Source: Clostridiales bacterium
GTDB lineage: Bacteria > Bacillota > Clostridia > Christensenellales > CAG-138
Length of the DNA: 64,000 nucleotides
Reading direction: 5' to 3'
Assembly: GCA_024698505.1 (NCBI GenBank)
Contig: JAILRE010000057.1
Span: forward strand, 1 to 64,000
The notes under the pieces were generated by a model that did not search any database, was not told the origin of the DNA, and worked only from the letters and a program-made list of their open reading frames with translations. Below are positions 24,685 through 33,604 of the stretch, piece after piece. A program made the position numbers and the translations under genes. Each line of letters begins with the position of its first letter. The stretch's first letter is position 1.

Positions 24685-25637
24685 TGAAAACCATATCGTT
24701 TAATACTGTCCGAAATATGGGAATTGATCCGGCGAAATGCTATGAGTGGGTTTCCGACACAATTCTGAGGAAGAAAGAAACCTTACTTCCGGCAAAGATA
24801 CACATGGATCTTCCCGGCAGTGTTTTCTGCAATGTAATGCCGAGCATTATCCGAGAGAAAGGAATGTCCTTCGGAGGCGTGAAGATCGTCACCAGATATC
24901 CCGAGAGGCAACCGTCTTTGGACAGCAAGATCATTTTGTTTGATGCGGAATCAGGCGAAATGCTCGCCCTGATGGATGGGAACTGGATAACCGCAATGAG
25001 AACAGGCGCTGTTGCGGCGCATTCCATAATGCTGCTTGCAAAGAAGGAGTTCTCAACAGTTAGCATGATCGGACTAGGCAATGTTGCAAGAAGCAGCCTG
25101 TTGGTTCTTGCTGCAGTTTCGAAAAGGCAGCTTCATATAAGACTCCTGCGATACAAAGATCAGGCAGAGCGGTTTATCGAGAGGTTTGATGGGTTTGAGA
25201 ACATAAGCTTCTCGATCGTGGATTCAGTGGAAGAATGCATAAAAGGAACGGATGTCGTTCTCTCATGCGCCACGTATTTTGAAAACGACATAGCTCGACC
25301 CGAGTGGTTTGATGAGGGCGTGCTTGTTGTTCCGGTGCACACCAGAGGATTCATGAATTGCGATTTGTTTTTCGACAAGGTCTTTGCAGATGATTACGGT
25401 CATGTTTGCCATTTTAAGTATTTCGACCGTTTTCGTTCGTTTGCCGAGGTCAGCGATGTTGTGAACGGATCAGCAAAGGGCAGAGAGAACGATTACGAAA
25501 GGATTCTGGCGTATAACATCGGCCTGTCGATACACGACGTAAAGTTCGCTGCCAATATATATAGGATCGCGGTGGGGCGTGGTATCGATCTACAGGAGAT
25601 AGCGCTTGAGGAACCTACGGAGAAGTTTTGGATCTGA
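24684..25637 (+). CDS. Ornithine cyclodeaminase/mu-crystallin family protein
   Basis: This 317-residue NAD(P)-dependent protein belongs to the OCD/mu-crystallin family, which includes ornithine cyclodeaminase, ketimine reductases, some alanine dehydrogenases and SbnB. GGVKIVTRYPERQPS, the substrate Lys/Arg region GNWITAMRTGAVAAHS and the dinucleotide motif SMIGLGNVARSSLL are present. The ATG at 24684 with AAGGAG upstream overlaps the preceding stop by one base, which ties it tightly to the nucleotidyltransferase-PLP fusion. It may supply or modify the amino compound that is activated there. The reaction cannot be told from sequence because family members differ widely. Confidence 0.88.
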   Translation: MKTISFNTVRNMGIDPAKCYEWVSDTILRKKETLLPAKIHMDLPGSVFCNVMPSIIREKGMSFGGVKIVTRYPERQPSLDSKIILFDAESGEMLALMDGNWITAMRTGAVAAHSIMLLAKKEFSTVSMIGLGNVARSSLLVLAAVSKRQLHIRLLRYKDQAERFIERFDGFENISFSIVDSVEECIKGTDVVLSCATYFENDIARPEWFDEGVLVVPVHTRGFMNCDLFFDKVFADDYGHVCHFKYFDRFRSFAEVSDVVNGSAKGRENDYERILAYNIGLSIHDVKFAANIYRIAVGRGIDLQEIALEEPTEKFWI

Positions 25638-25674
25638 TAGTAAGATTCAGTATAGGTCATGATTTAAAAGAAGC

Positions 25675-26592
25675 ATGAAGAACTATTCGAAGGAAATGAC
25701 ACAGATCAATACAGATAGCGACAATAATGAATTGTTATCAAGGCTTTGGGATACCGAGCAGGAGATACTGGACGTTATCGATGCGTTCTGCAGGGAGAAC
25801 GGGCTCAGGTATTCTCTTGCCTACGGTACTTTGCTCGGGGCGGTCCGCCATGGAGGTTTTATTCCGTGGGACGATGACGTTGACATCATGATGCCTCGGG
25901 ACGATTATGATAAGTTCAAAATGCTTTGGAAGCAGAAAGCACCCCATGGGTTTATGCTTCAAGATGAGGATGTTGAGGATGGATATATCAACAACTTCAT
26001 GAAGATCCGCAAGGACCATACAACGTATTTGCAGTTTGAGTATGAGAGATGGATCCCGCTCCATAAGGGCATGTTCGTGGATATCTTTCCCGGGGACAGA
26101 CAGGCTCCCGGGGGATTTGCACGAAAACTGCAGCAGAGCGAGTTCTTGCTGAGTCTTCTGTATAATCGCGGATATACGGGCAACAAAAAGGGGATATCTG
26201 CTTTATGTGAAAGGTGTCTCCTGAACCTTGTGCCGAAGCGAATGCACAGAAAACTCAGCGTATGGCTGGGCAAAAAAAGCAGACGTTGGAATGACAAAAC
26301 GTCTAACGCGCTGATTTTCCCCGTAACGGCACGATCCTGCAAAAAAACTTATCGTGCGGATCTGTTCGATGATGTGCGTAGGATCGAATTCCGCGGAAAA
26401 CAGTATTATGCAACCCGTGATACGGATAGCTACTTAAAGACCGCGTACGGGGATTATCTGATGCTTCCTCCAGAAAACGAGCGGATTTGGACCCATCATC
26501 CGATCATTATTGATTTTTCCCGTAATTACGATGAACTTTCGGAAGAGGAAAAATGGCCCGATAAGGATAAGCCCGATCAAGTGAAAGCGTAA
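25675..26592 (+). CDS. LicD-family phosphotransferase (first copy)
   Basis: This 305-residue LicD/fukutin-type nucleotidyltransferase-fold protein. The motif YSLAYGTLLGAVRHGGFIPW, followed by DDDVDIMMPRDDYDKF, holds the metal-binding aspartates. Known members transfer phosphocholine from CDP-choline to sugars (LicD) or pentitol phosphates (fukutin relatives). No choline kinase or choline uptake gene is present in the window, but a nucleotidyltransferase-PLP fusion lies two genes upstream, so the transferred group may be phosphoethanolamine or another phospho-amino-alcohol. A second, different LicD lies at 32774-33604. Confidence 0.92.
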   Translation: MKNYSKEMTQINTDSDNNELLSRLWDTEQEILDVIDAFCRENGLRYSLAYGTLLGAVRHGGFIPWDDDVDIMMPRDDYDKFKMLWKQKAPHGFMLQDEDVEDGYINNFMKIRKDHTTYLQFEYERWIPLHKGMFVDIFPGDRQAPGGFARKLQQSEFLLSLLYNRGYTGNKKGISALCERCLLNLVPKRMHRKLSVWLGKKSRRWNDKTSNALIFPVTARSCKKTYRADLFDDVRRIEFRGKQYYATRDTDSYLKTAYGDYLMLPPENERIWTHHPIIIDFSRNYDELSEEEKWPDKDKPDQVKA

Positions 26593-26612
26593 CGCCGAAT
26601 GCGAGGTGCAAG

Positions 26613-27611
26613 GTGAGGTTTTCCGTTATAATCCCGGTTTATAATGCCGAAAAGACCTTGAGGCGCTGTGTCGACAGCGTTCTCGGGCAGGAGTCCGCCG
26701 ATATCGAAATAATACTTGTGAACGACGGCTCGACGGACGGCAGCGGATCGATCTGTGAAGAATATTCGCGCATGGCTCCCTCGGTTCGTTATATCTCACA
26801 GAAGAACGGCGGAGTATCTGCCGCAAGGAACGCCGGATTGGACGCCGCGCAAGGCGAATACATCCTGTTCGTCGACAGCGACGATCATTTGCCGGAGGGC
26901 TTCGGGCATGAGCTGGAACGGATCGCTGCGGGAGATTGCGCGGACTTCATTCGTTTCTCCGACTGTGTCTTTAACGGTTCTGAATCGAAGCGGAACATCT
27001 GCAGACCTTTCTTCGCTGGCACAAGGAAAGAGATCCTGCCCCGCATTTCCGAAGCGATCTGCATGAAAACGATCAACCCCCCCTGGGCAAAGCTGTATAA
27101 GCGCGGGATCATCGAAAAACACGGGATAAGATTCCCCGTTGGGGCGTCGGTCGGCGAGGACAGAGCATTTAATATCGTTTACTCGTTATACATCGACAGC
27201 TATGCGGAATCGGAAACGGTGGGGTACGTACTGAATACCGAGAACGAAAACTCGCTTTCCCGCAAGAGGCATGACGATCTCAAAAAGCAATTCGCTGTCG
27301 CAGGCGAATACATTCAAAGGGAGCTTGCAAAAGCGCCCATACCCGAAAACGAAAAGGACAGCTATCGCCGCGCGATCGATTTCGGGACGTGCAGAGGCGT
27401 CTATCACGACGCGAAGCTGATGATACAGGATAAAACCGGCTGGTTTGCCCGTCAGAGAGAACTGCTGCAGCTCTGCAGAAAGATCAACGGCAAGCACATG
27501 AAGTATCCGAAAACGCGCTACTGCACTATGATCACGCTTCCGGTCAGGCTCTGTTTGACTCCCGTTATCGACGCGGTGGCGGGGAAGCTCACCCGCGGAG
27601 CGGGGGACTGA
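26613..27611 (+). CDS. Glycosyltransferase family 2
   Basis: This 332-residue GT-A fold glycosyltransferase starts at a GTG (26613) with GAGGTG upstream; no ATG is available close by. The first 20 residues, RFSVIIPVYNAEKTLRRCVD, the nucleotide-binding NDGSTDGS and the metal-binding FVDSDDH are classic GT2 features. The C-terminal third is basic and amphipathic, as in membrane-associated capsule transferases. It is one of six GT2 enzymes in the locus, all of inverting type by family. Donor and acceptor are not known. Confidence 0.9.
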   Translation: MRFSVIIPVYNAEKTLRRCVDSVLGQESADIEIILVNDGSTDGSGSICEEYSRMAPSVRYISQKNGGVSAARNAGLDAAQGEYILFVDSDDHLPEGFGHELERIAAGDCADFIRFSDCVFNGSESKRNICRPFFAGTRKEILPRISEAICMKTINPPWAKLYKRGIIEKHGIRFPVGASVGEDRAFNIVYSLYIDSYAESETVGYVLNTENENSLSRKRHDDLKKQFAVAGEYIQRELAKAPIPENEKDSYRRAIDFGTCRGVYHDAKLMIQDKTGWFARQRELLQLCRKINGKHMKYPKTRYCTMITLPVRLCLTPVIDAVAGKLTRGAGD

Positions 27612-27651
27612 GCGTTATTGCAGGAGCTGCTTAAAACAAAGGTGTTATGAG

Positions 27652-28761
27652 ATGAAAAAGATACTGATGATCCCGGGCGGGCTGCATATGGGCGGCGCGG
27701 AGAGAGTCGCCGCAAACATCAGCTCCTATGCGCCCGAAGGGGAATTCGAATTCCATTATCTGGTCTTTGAGGGCCATGACGACGTATACGGTCCCGAGAT
27801 CGAGGCAAGGGGCGGAAAAGTTATAACGCTGCCTCCTCCTGCCGCGGGGTATGCCTCTTACGTCGGCAGCCTGAAAAAGCTTTTGAGGGAGAACCGTTAT
27901 TCCGCGGTCCATTCCCACACGATGTTCAACTCGGGGATCAACCTTGCCGTCGCCAAGCTGATGGGAGTGCCCGTCAGGATCGCTCATTCTCATACCACGA
28001 AGACGGAAAGGAAGGTCTCAAGGCGTCAGAGGATCTACGAACGGATCATGCAGAGGGTGATACTGTGGTCCGCAACGGATCTGCTCGCGTGCGGAGTCGA
28101 GGCCGGCGAGTGGCTGTTCGGCAAAAAAGCGTTCTCGAAGCGCGGCGTTGTCATCCGCAACGGCATCGACACCGATGCGTTCGCCTATTCCGAAGGGAAC
28201 CGCAGTAAAGTCCGCAGCAAGTACGGCATTGCATCGGACGATTATGTGATCGGACATTCGGGGACGCTGATACCGCTTAAGAATCAGGAATTTCTTATCC
28301 GTTTGCTTCCGAAGCTCCGGGAAGCCGTTCCGAACGCCAGGCTGATGCTGCTTGGCAGGGGAGAACAGTCGGAGCTCGACAGGCTGAAGGGGATCGCGGC
28401 GGACAGCGGCGCTGCCGATTCGGTGATATTCTGCGGGGGCGTAATGAACTCAAACGAATGTCTGAGCGCGATGGACGTGTTCGCTTTTCCGTCGTTACGA
28501 GAAGGAACGCCCCTCGCCCTGATCGAAGCGCAGGCAAACGGGCTTCCGTGCGTTATTTCGGACAGGATACCCTGCGACGCGATACTGACCGACCTTGTCA
28601 AGCCATTGCCGCTTGAGGACGGAAAGGTATGGATCGACGAGCTGATCAAGGCGCGAAGGGATCTGCCCGGATCATACTCGCGGAAGATCGAAGAAGCGGG
28701 ATACAGCATAAAAACCTCGTATGCGCCTATCTATGTGATCTATTGCGCGGATCATAGATAA
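27652..28761 (+). CDS. Glycosyltransferase family 4
   Basis: This 369-residue GT-B glycosyltransferase. The N-terminal glycine-rich loop MIPGGLHMGGAERVAANI, the HSHTTKTERK segment and the donor-site motif SLREGTPLALIEAQANGLP (E-x7-E) are clear. The last 15 residues (TSYAPIYVIYCADHR) are less typical of the family, but no better frame continues the homology. It lies 40 nt after the GT2 gene and 47 nt before a DUF1919 gene. Sugar specificity is unknown. Confidence 0.9.
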   Translation: MKKILMIPGGLHMGGAERVAANISSYAPEGEFEFHYLVFEGHDDVYGPEIEARGGKVITLPPPAAGYASYVGSLKKLLRENRYSAVHSHTMFNSGINLAVAKLMGVPVRIAHSHTTKTERKVSRRQRIYERIMQRVILWSATDLLACGVEAGEWLFGKKAFSKRGVVIRNGIDTDAFAYSEGNRSKVRSKYGIASDDYVIGHSGTLIPLKNQEFLIRLLPKLREAVPNARLMLLGRGEQSELDRLKGIAADSGAADSVIFCGGVMNSNECLSAMDVFAFPSLREGTPLALIEAQANGLPCVISDRIPCDAILTDLVKPLPLEDGKVWIDELIKARRDLPGSYSRKIEEAGYSIKTSYAPIYVIYCADHR

Positions 28762-28808
28762 TTCAAAAGGAGCTTGGCTTTCAAAAACCGTTAATCGGAG
28801 TGAGGAGA

Positions 28809-29501
28809 ATGATTAGGCTGAAAGAGCTGAAAAAGCAGTTAAGAAAAAGCATTGCTCAGAAATGGACGACGTCCTTTGTGTACAAAATGATTGATAAAAG
28901 CATCTCGAAGGGTTTTCAAAGAAAGCTTAAGAACGATGATTTTACGATCCTTTGCTCGAATTGCATAGGCGGGGTGATCTATAACAGACTGAACAAGCGC
29001 TTTTTGAGCCCAACGATCAACATTTATATTTTTCAGCAGGATTTCATCTCGTTCTGTTTGAATTTGGACTACTATTTGAAGAAAGAGCTTGTATTCGTTG
29101 AAAGTGAATACGACTGTCCCGTTGCCGAACTTGAGGGCGACGGTGAAGAAAGGCCGTCTATCACTATTTTGTTTGCTCATGTGGAAAACGAAGAGACAGC
29201 CCGAGCTGAATGGGAAAGAAGAAAAAGCCGGATCCGCCCGGACAATCTGTTTATTATTATGTACAAGCTTGACGGCGTAACGGTAGATCAATTAAGGAAG
29301 CTGGAACAAGTACCGTGCAGGAACAAGGTCGTATTTACTGCAGAGCCAATACCCGAAATATCCTGGGCGTACTACATTAAACCGAATATGCGCCATCATT
29401 ATCCATATAACTACATGCAAAAGAATATTTGGGGCGAAAGGTATTTCGAACGCAAATTTGACTTCGTTGGTTTTTTGAACGCTTCCGGATCGGATCATTA
29501 A
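28809..29501 (+). CDS. DUF1919 family protein
   Basis: This 230-residue soluble protein matches the DUF1919 pattern: FTILCSNCIGGVIYNRLNKR near the start, a central acidic segment, and FDFVGFLN near the end. DUF1919 proteins are found in polysaccharide loci of Gram-positive and Gram-negative bacteria. They are thought to be transferases or modifying enzymes, but the reaction is not established as far as I know. The ATG at 28809 has GAGGAGA directly upstream; a GTG at 28800 is less likely. It lies 12 nt before a GT8-like gene, which suggests joint action. Confidence 0.82.
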   Translation: MIRLKELKKQLRKSIAQKWTTSFVYKMIDKSISKGFQRKLKNDDFTILCSNCIGGVIYNRLNKRFLSPTINIYIFQQDFISFCLNLDYYLKKELVFVESEYDCPVAELEGDGEERPSITILFAHVENEETARAEWERRKSRIRPDNLFIIMYKLDGVTVDQLRKLEQVPCRNKVVFTAEPIPEISWAYYIKPNMRHHYPYNYMQKNIWGERYFERKFDFVGFLNASGSDH

Positions 29502-29513
29502 ACGGCGATAGGT

Positions 29514-30446
29514 ATGGAGGAAACAGAGTTGGAACGTAAACAAAGAGGCTTTGTTACGATAGCCACAGGAAAGGAACATTATTATAAGGTTGCATACAAC
29601 CTGCTCTGTTCATACAGGCTAAACGCAGGGAACTATCCGTTTGCTATCATTTGCGATAGAGAAAACGAGTATACCGCAGCTTTTGACAAAGTCGTCCTGA
29701 TGAAGGATCCTTCAAGGAGCTATATGGACAAGCTGAGGCTTTTCGATCACATGCCGTATGATGAAACGATTTTTATCGATGCGGATTGCCTCGTTTACGG
29801 AGATATCGATCGCTGGTGGGAGTTCTTTGAACGAGCGGATGATTGCTCGGCGTTTGGCAGGATCTATAGGAACCTGAATACTAAAAACGGATGGTTCCGG
29901 CCTGAGGGAATGGGAAAATATCGGGATAAGATCAGTTACGTGCCAAGCTTCAGCAGCGGAGTACTGTATCTCAGAAAAACCGATACCTGCGCCGAGGTGT
30001 TCAGAATAGCCAAGGACGCTGCGGAACACTACAGCGATTATCCTTTTGCGCTGTTTAAGGATCCGGCCGACGAACCGGTGATCGCGCTCGGAATGGCGGT
30101 GACAGGCTGCAAACCACGGGAATGCGCTGACGTAGGACTGTATTCATACAAGCGCTTAATGCGGGCGGATATTACTGTTCCCACGGCCGAATGGCGGACA
30201 GACGGGATATGGCAGCCGATAATCCTGATCCATTGGGGCAACTTCGGCAGTATGAAAGCGTTTTACCTGTTTGAGGCTTCCACGGCTCGAAGGAAGCTTT
30301 CGGGGAAGCCTGAAAAGGGCGTCGCTTGGACTCTGCTTTATAAGTATAAGCTGCTGTATTATTTGCTGCATGTATGCGATCTCGTTACTCTGGTGAAGCG
30401 CGTTATCCGCAGGCTGAGGAATCGGATCAAAGATCTTCGGAGGTGA
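29514..30446 (+). CDS. Glycosyltransferase, GT8-like
   Basis: This 310-residue GT-A type transferase. RGFVTIATGKEHYYKVAYNL at the start, YMDKLRLF, and IDADCLVYGD with its D-x-D metal site resemble GT8 and related retaining enzymes; SFSSGVLYLRK and ILIHWGN correspond to later conserved blocks. The C-terminal 60 residues are basic with one hydrophobic stretch, so it may sit at the membrane. It is placed between DUF1919 and a GT4 gene with 3 nt to the latter. The ATG at 29514 is used; a TTG at 29529 with GGAGG upstream is an alternative. Confidence 0.78.
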   Translation: MEETELERKQRGFVTIATGKEHYYKVAYNLLCSYRLNAGNYPFAIICDRENEYTAAFDKVVLMKDPSRSYMDKLRLFDHMPYDETIFIDADCLVYGDIDRWWEFFERADDCSAFGRIYRNLNTKNGWFRPEGMGKYRDKISYVPSFSSGVLYLRKTDTCAEVFRIAKDAAEHYSDYPFALFKDPADEPVIALGMAVTGCKPRECADVGLYSYKRLMRADITVPTAEWRTDGIWQPIILIHWGNFGSMKAFYLFEASTARRKLSGKPEKGVAWTLLYKYKLLYYLLHVCDLVTLVKRVIRRLRNRIKDLRR

Positions 30447-30449
30447 TCC

Positions 30450-31565
30450 ATGCTGAAGATACTGTTTTTTATCGAAACGCTCGGATGCGGAGGCGCGGAG
30501 AAAGTGCTCTGCGATCTCGTCAATCATATGGATCGGACGAAGTTCGAAGTCAGCGTCCGTACGCTGTGGCCCTGCGAGGGCGAGAATAAACTTGCGGAAG
30601 GGATCGGATATCGCAGCGTCTATCCGTCCCGCAGCCGGTTCAACCGATCCAGGATGCGTCTGGAAAGCGCGTTGGGGCTGACGTATCCCCTTCATTTGAA
30701 GGGCGATTACGATATCGAGGTCGCTTACCTTGAAATGGCGTCGACAAAGATAATCGCCGGATCAACGAACAGGAGGGGGAAAAAGCTTGCCTGGGTGCAC
30801 TGCGATCTTCTGAAGGCGGTCGGCGACCCGGTAAATTTCGGGAAAAAGACCGCTCCCTATTACGCTGAGTACGACAAGGTCATATGCGTGTCGAATGGGA
30901 TAAAGGAAAGCTTCGACAAGATATTCGGCGGGAGATTCCCTTCCATAGTCATCAACAACGTGATCGACGATGAAGCGGTGCTGAAAAAAGCGGAGCTTGT
31001 CCCCGCGGATATCGAAAAGGGAAGCGAGCCTATCGTAATGGCGGTCGGCAGGCTTTCCGTTCCTAAGAATTATTACCGCCTTTTGAAGGCGCATAAGAGG
31101 ATCCTCGACGAAGGGATACCTCATCAACTTTGGATAATCGGAGAAGGGCCCGAGCGCGTCGGGCTGGAGCGGCTCATAGATGAGCTCGGTGTCAATAAAA
31201 CCGTGCACATGCCCGGGTTCAGGGATAATCCGTATGCATACATGAACCGCGCCGATATCATTGCATGCTCGTCCTCATACGAAGGGTTCAGCACGGTCAT
31301 AACAGAGGCGGTCATCCTCGGGAAGCCGGTCGTAACGACCGAATGCCCCGGCATGAGGGAGATACTCGGCGATTCCGAATTCGGCTTGATCACCGAAAAC
31401 GACGACGACGCTTTCTGCGGCGGCCTTAAGAAAATGCTTGAGGATCATGATTTAAGGAAACATTATGAGACCAAGGCTGCAGAACGCAGAAGGAGATTCT
31501 CGGCTTCTGAATTGACCAAAGAAACCGAATCGTTTCTGATAAACATGATGGAGGGTTCAAATTGA
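30450..31565 (+). CDS. Glycosyltransferase family 4
   Basis: This 371-residue GT-B transferase. It begins MLKILFFIETLGCGGAEKVL with the glycine-rich loop, has AWVHCDLLKAVG in the acceptor half, VMAVGRLSVPKNYYRLL at the domain border, and SSYEGFSTVITEAVILGKPVV as the E-x7-E donor site. It starts 3 nt after the GT8-like gene, and its stop overlaps the start of the EpsG-like gene, so translation of these genes is probably coupled. Confidence 0.92.
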   Translation: MLKILFFIETLGCGGAEKVLCDLVNHMDRTKFEVSVRTLWPCEGENKLAEGIGYRSVYPSRSRFNRSRMRLESALGLTYPLHLKGDYDIEVAYLEMASTKIIAGSTNRRGKKLAWVHCDLLKAVGDPVNFGKKTAPYYAEYDKVICVSNGIKESFDKIFGGRFPSIVINNVIDDEAVLKKAELVPADIEKGSEPIVMAVGRLSVPKNYYRLLKAHKRILDEGIPHQLWIIGEGPERVGLERLIDELGVNKTVHMPGFRDNPYAYMNRADIIACSSSYEGFSTVITEAVILGKPVVTTECPGMREILGDSEFGLITENDDDAFCGGLKKMLEDHDLRKHYETKAAERRRRFSASELTKETESFLINMMEGSN

Positions 31566-32683
31566 CGGTATTTCACTGGCTGGTCATTTTGATAGTCGTT
31601 TTGTCCGTCCTGATGCGGGGGGATACCAAAGGGAATTGGAAATACCTTTTGGTATCCGTTGCGCTTATGTATTGCGTATTCGGACTGCGGAATGCGTATA
31701 AGATCGGAGTCGATACGACGGGGCCGTATATTACAAGATATGAAACTGTATGCGACAGGGATTGGGAGAATATGCCTTCCATTTCCAGATGGCTGGGAAT
31801 TGAAGAAAATAGTGTGGCAAGAGAGGGCCATGAACGAAACATTGCTCTTGACTGGACGATGAAACTCTACCATGAGGTTACAAAGGGGACGTATCAGGGC
31901 TTTATCGAGTTTTCATCCATGCTCGTAATGATAGCCTTCTTCTTCTATATCTATCGCTTTTCGACATCTCCCGTTCAAAGCATTCTTATGCACTTCGGCT
32001 TGCTCTTTTATACATTCCACTTTTCCGCGCTGAAACAGAGCCTCGCCATGTCAATACTGCTGTTTGCGATGGGAGCGATCATTGACAGAAAGCCCATCCT
32101 GTTTTTGATCCTTGTTGCGTTCGCTTCGATGTTCCACTTCCCGGCGCTGGTATTCTTGCCTGCATACTGGGTTGCCAATATGCGCTTGGGAAGGGGATAC
32201 CTGGTCGTATTGGCGGCAGCGTTCCTGGTGACGTATCTGATGAGGGATCAGTTCGTTGATTGGATGACGGACGCGTACAGCACTCAAATATTTGATAACG
32301 AGACGCGTTTTCTTGCGAATAAAGTCATAGTAATGCTCGCCATCCTGTTTGTGGCGGTACTCGTTAGGCCGCCGGTCCCCGAGGACAGAGTCTACTCCGC
32401 ATTGCTGATGCTTACCGGGGTAGCTACGGTGATCCAGACTTTTGCAGGTTATAATAACACTTTTGAACGCCTTGCGGACTATTATTTCCAAACTTCGGTT
32501 GTTTTCATCCCTATGATTTTTGAGGACGTAAAGCTCAAAAGGCAAAACCTGTCCGACGATACCTTGCTTCTTGCAAGGAGGGTGATGCCGTATCTGATCT
32601 GCGCGTTTGCCATATGGAGGTTCTGGGTGGTAGCCGTTGCTCCGGGCGGAAATCTGGTCCCATACAGCTTTTACTGGCAATGA
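31562..32683 (+). CDS. EpsG-like polytopic membrane protein
   Basis: This 373-residue protein has about ten hydrophobic helices and belongs by pattern to the EpsG family, seen in exopolysaccharide loci of Bacillota. YCVFGLRNAYKIGVDTTGPY and FYTFHFSALKQSLAMSILLF are the typical conserved blocks: an acidic residue in the first outer loop and the F-R-Q/K-x-L type helix. The role is presumed to be in polymerisation or transfer of lipid-linked units, similar to Wzy. It starts at a TTG that overlaps the preceding stop (TTGA). It is the only candidate polymerase in the locus. Confidence 0.85.
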   Translation: MTVFHWLVILIVVLSVLMRGDTKGNWKYLLVSVALMYCVFGLRNAYKIGVDTTGPYITRYETVCDRDWENMPSISRWLGIEENSVAREGHERNIALDWTMKLYHEVTKGTYQGFIEFSSMLVMIAFFFYIYRFSTSPVQSILMHFGLLFYTFHFSALKQSLAMSILLFAMGAIIDRKPILFLILVAFASMFHFPALVFLPAYWVANMRLGRGYLVVLAAAFLVTYLMRDQFVDWMTDAYSTQIFDNETRFLANKVIVMLAILFVAVLVRPPVPEDRVYSALLMLTGVATVIQTFAGYNNTFERLADYYFQTSVVFIPMIFEDVKLKRQNLSDDTLLLARRVMPYLICAFAIWRFWVVAVAPGGNLVPYSFYWQ

Positions 32684-32773
32684 CAGAAAAAAGTTGCGAT
32701 ATCGGTTAATTATACATGGAGGATATCGGTATTCTTTTGGTCTGTTTATGATGAATGACTTGCGGGAAATGGT

Positions 32774-33604
32774 ATGAGAGAGATCGAGTTAAAGGAGATG
32801 CAGCAGATCGAGCTGCAGCTGTTGTTCGAACTGGATAGAGTGTGTAAGGAAAAAGGCCTTCGATACTATATTGACGGAGGGACTTTGCTTGGTGCTGTAT
32901 GCTACGACGGCTTTATCCCATGGGATGATGATATCGACGTGAAAATGCCTCGCCCGGATTACGAACTGCTCCGGACCATGCAGGGTGAATTCCCGGAGCA
33001 TATCCTCCTTGATGCTCCGCGGAAGGAGCATTGTGAGTTCGTCTTCCTCAAGCTTACGGACAGCCGCACCGTGCTTGAGGAACCAAAGGAGTACGGCGTG
33101 AAAACGACGGGAGTCTATATAGATATTCTGCCTATGGACGGTCATCCGGAGGGAACGGAGATCTGCGAAAGACATATAGCGCGGCTCAGAAGGTACAACG
33201 GCCTGTTTCACAATTCGCTGTCGAATTTCTCCGGTATGATCAAATCCGGTTCAATTGTGAACAGGATGAAAGGTCTGCTGTACAGGACGATCTATACTCC
33301 TTGGAGACTGTACAGACTGCTTACAAAAACCGCAGAAAAGTATCCGTATGACGGAGCAAAGAGGGTGGGTCTGCTCATAGAGGGAGATCCGATCAGGGAA
33401 CGCTTCGAAAAGGAGTGGCTGGAGCCCCCGATGATGCTTGAATTCGAAGGCCGCAGGTTCCCCGCGCCGAACGAACCCGAAAAGCATCTCAGCATCTTTT
33501 ATCGGAAGCCCATCAGCAGGGAGTTGTATTATAAGAACCTCCCCTATATCCCTTCCTCGCATACCCATAGGGTCTATTGGAAGGAGGACCCATGCCGAGA
33601 CTAA
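32774..33604 (+). CDS. LicD-family phosphotransferase (second copy)
   Basis: This 276-residue LicD protein with YIDGGTLLGAVCYDGFIPW and DDDIDVKMPRPDYELL, the same metal-binding core as the copy at 25675. Outside the core the two proteins differ strongly, so they probably decorate different positions or use different acceptors. It overlaps the next glycosyltransferase gene by 13 nt. A gap of 90 nt separates it from the EpsG-like gene. The transferred phospho group is unknown. Confidence 0.92.
   Translation: MREIELKEMQQIELQLLFELDRVCKEKGLRYYIDGGTLLGAVCYDGFIPWDDDIDVKMPRPDYELLRTMQGEFPEHILLDAPRKEHCEFVFLKLTDSRTVLEEPKEYGVKTTGVYIDILPMDGHPEGTEICERHIARLRRYNGLFHNSLSNFSGMIKSGSIVNRMKGLLYRTIYTPWRLYRLLTKTAEKYPYDGAKRVGLLIEGDPIRERFEKEWLEPPMMLEFEGRRFPAPNEPEKHLSIFYRKPISRELYYKNLPYIPSSHTHRVYWKEDPCRD

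Noticed and set aside
27652..28761. Possible frameshift at the end of the GT4 gene
   Set aside because: The last 15 residues look unusual, but the alternative frames do not continue the family pattern better, so the gene is kept as intact.
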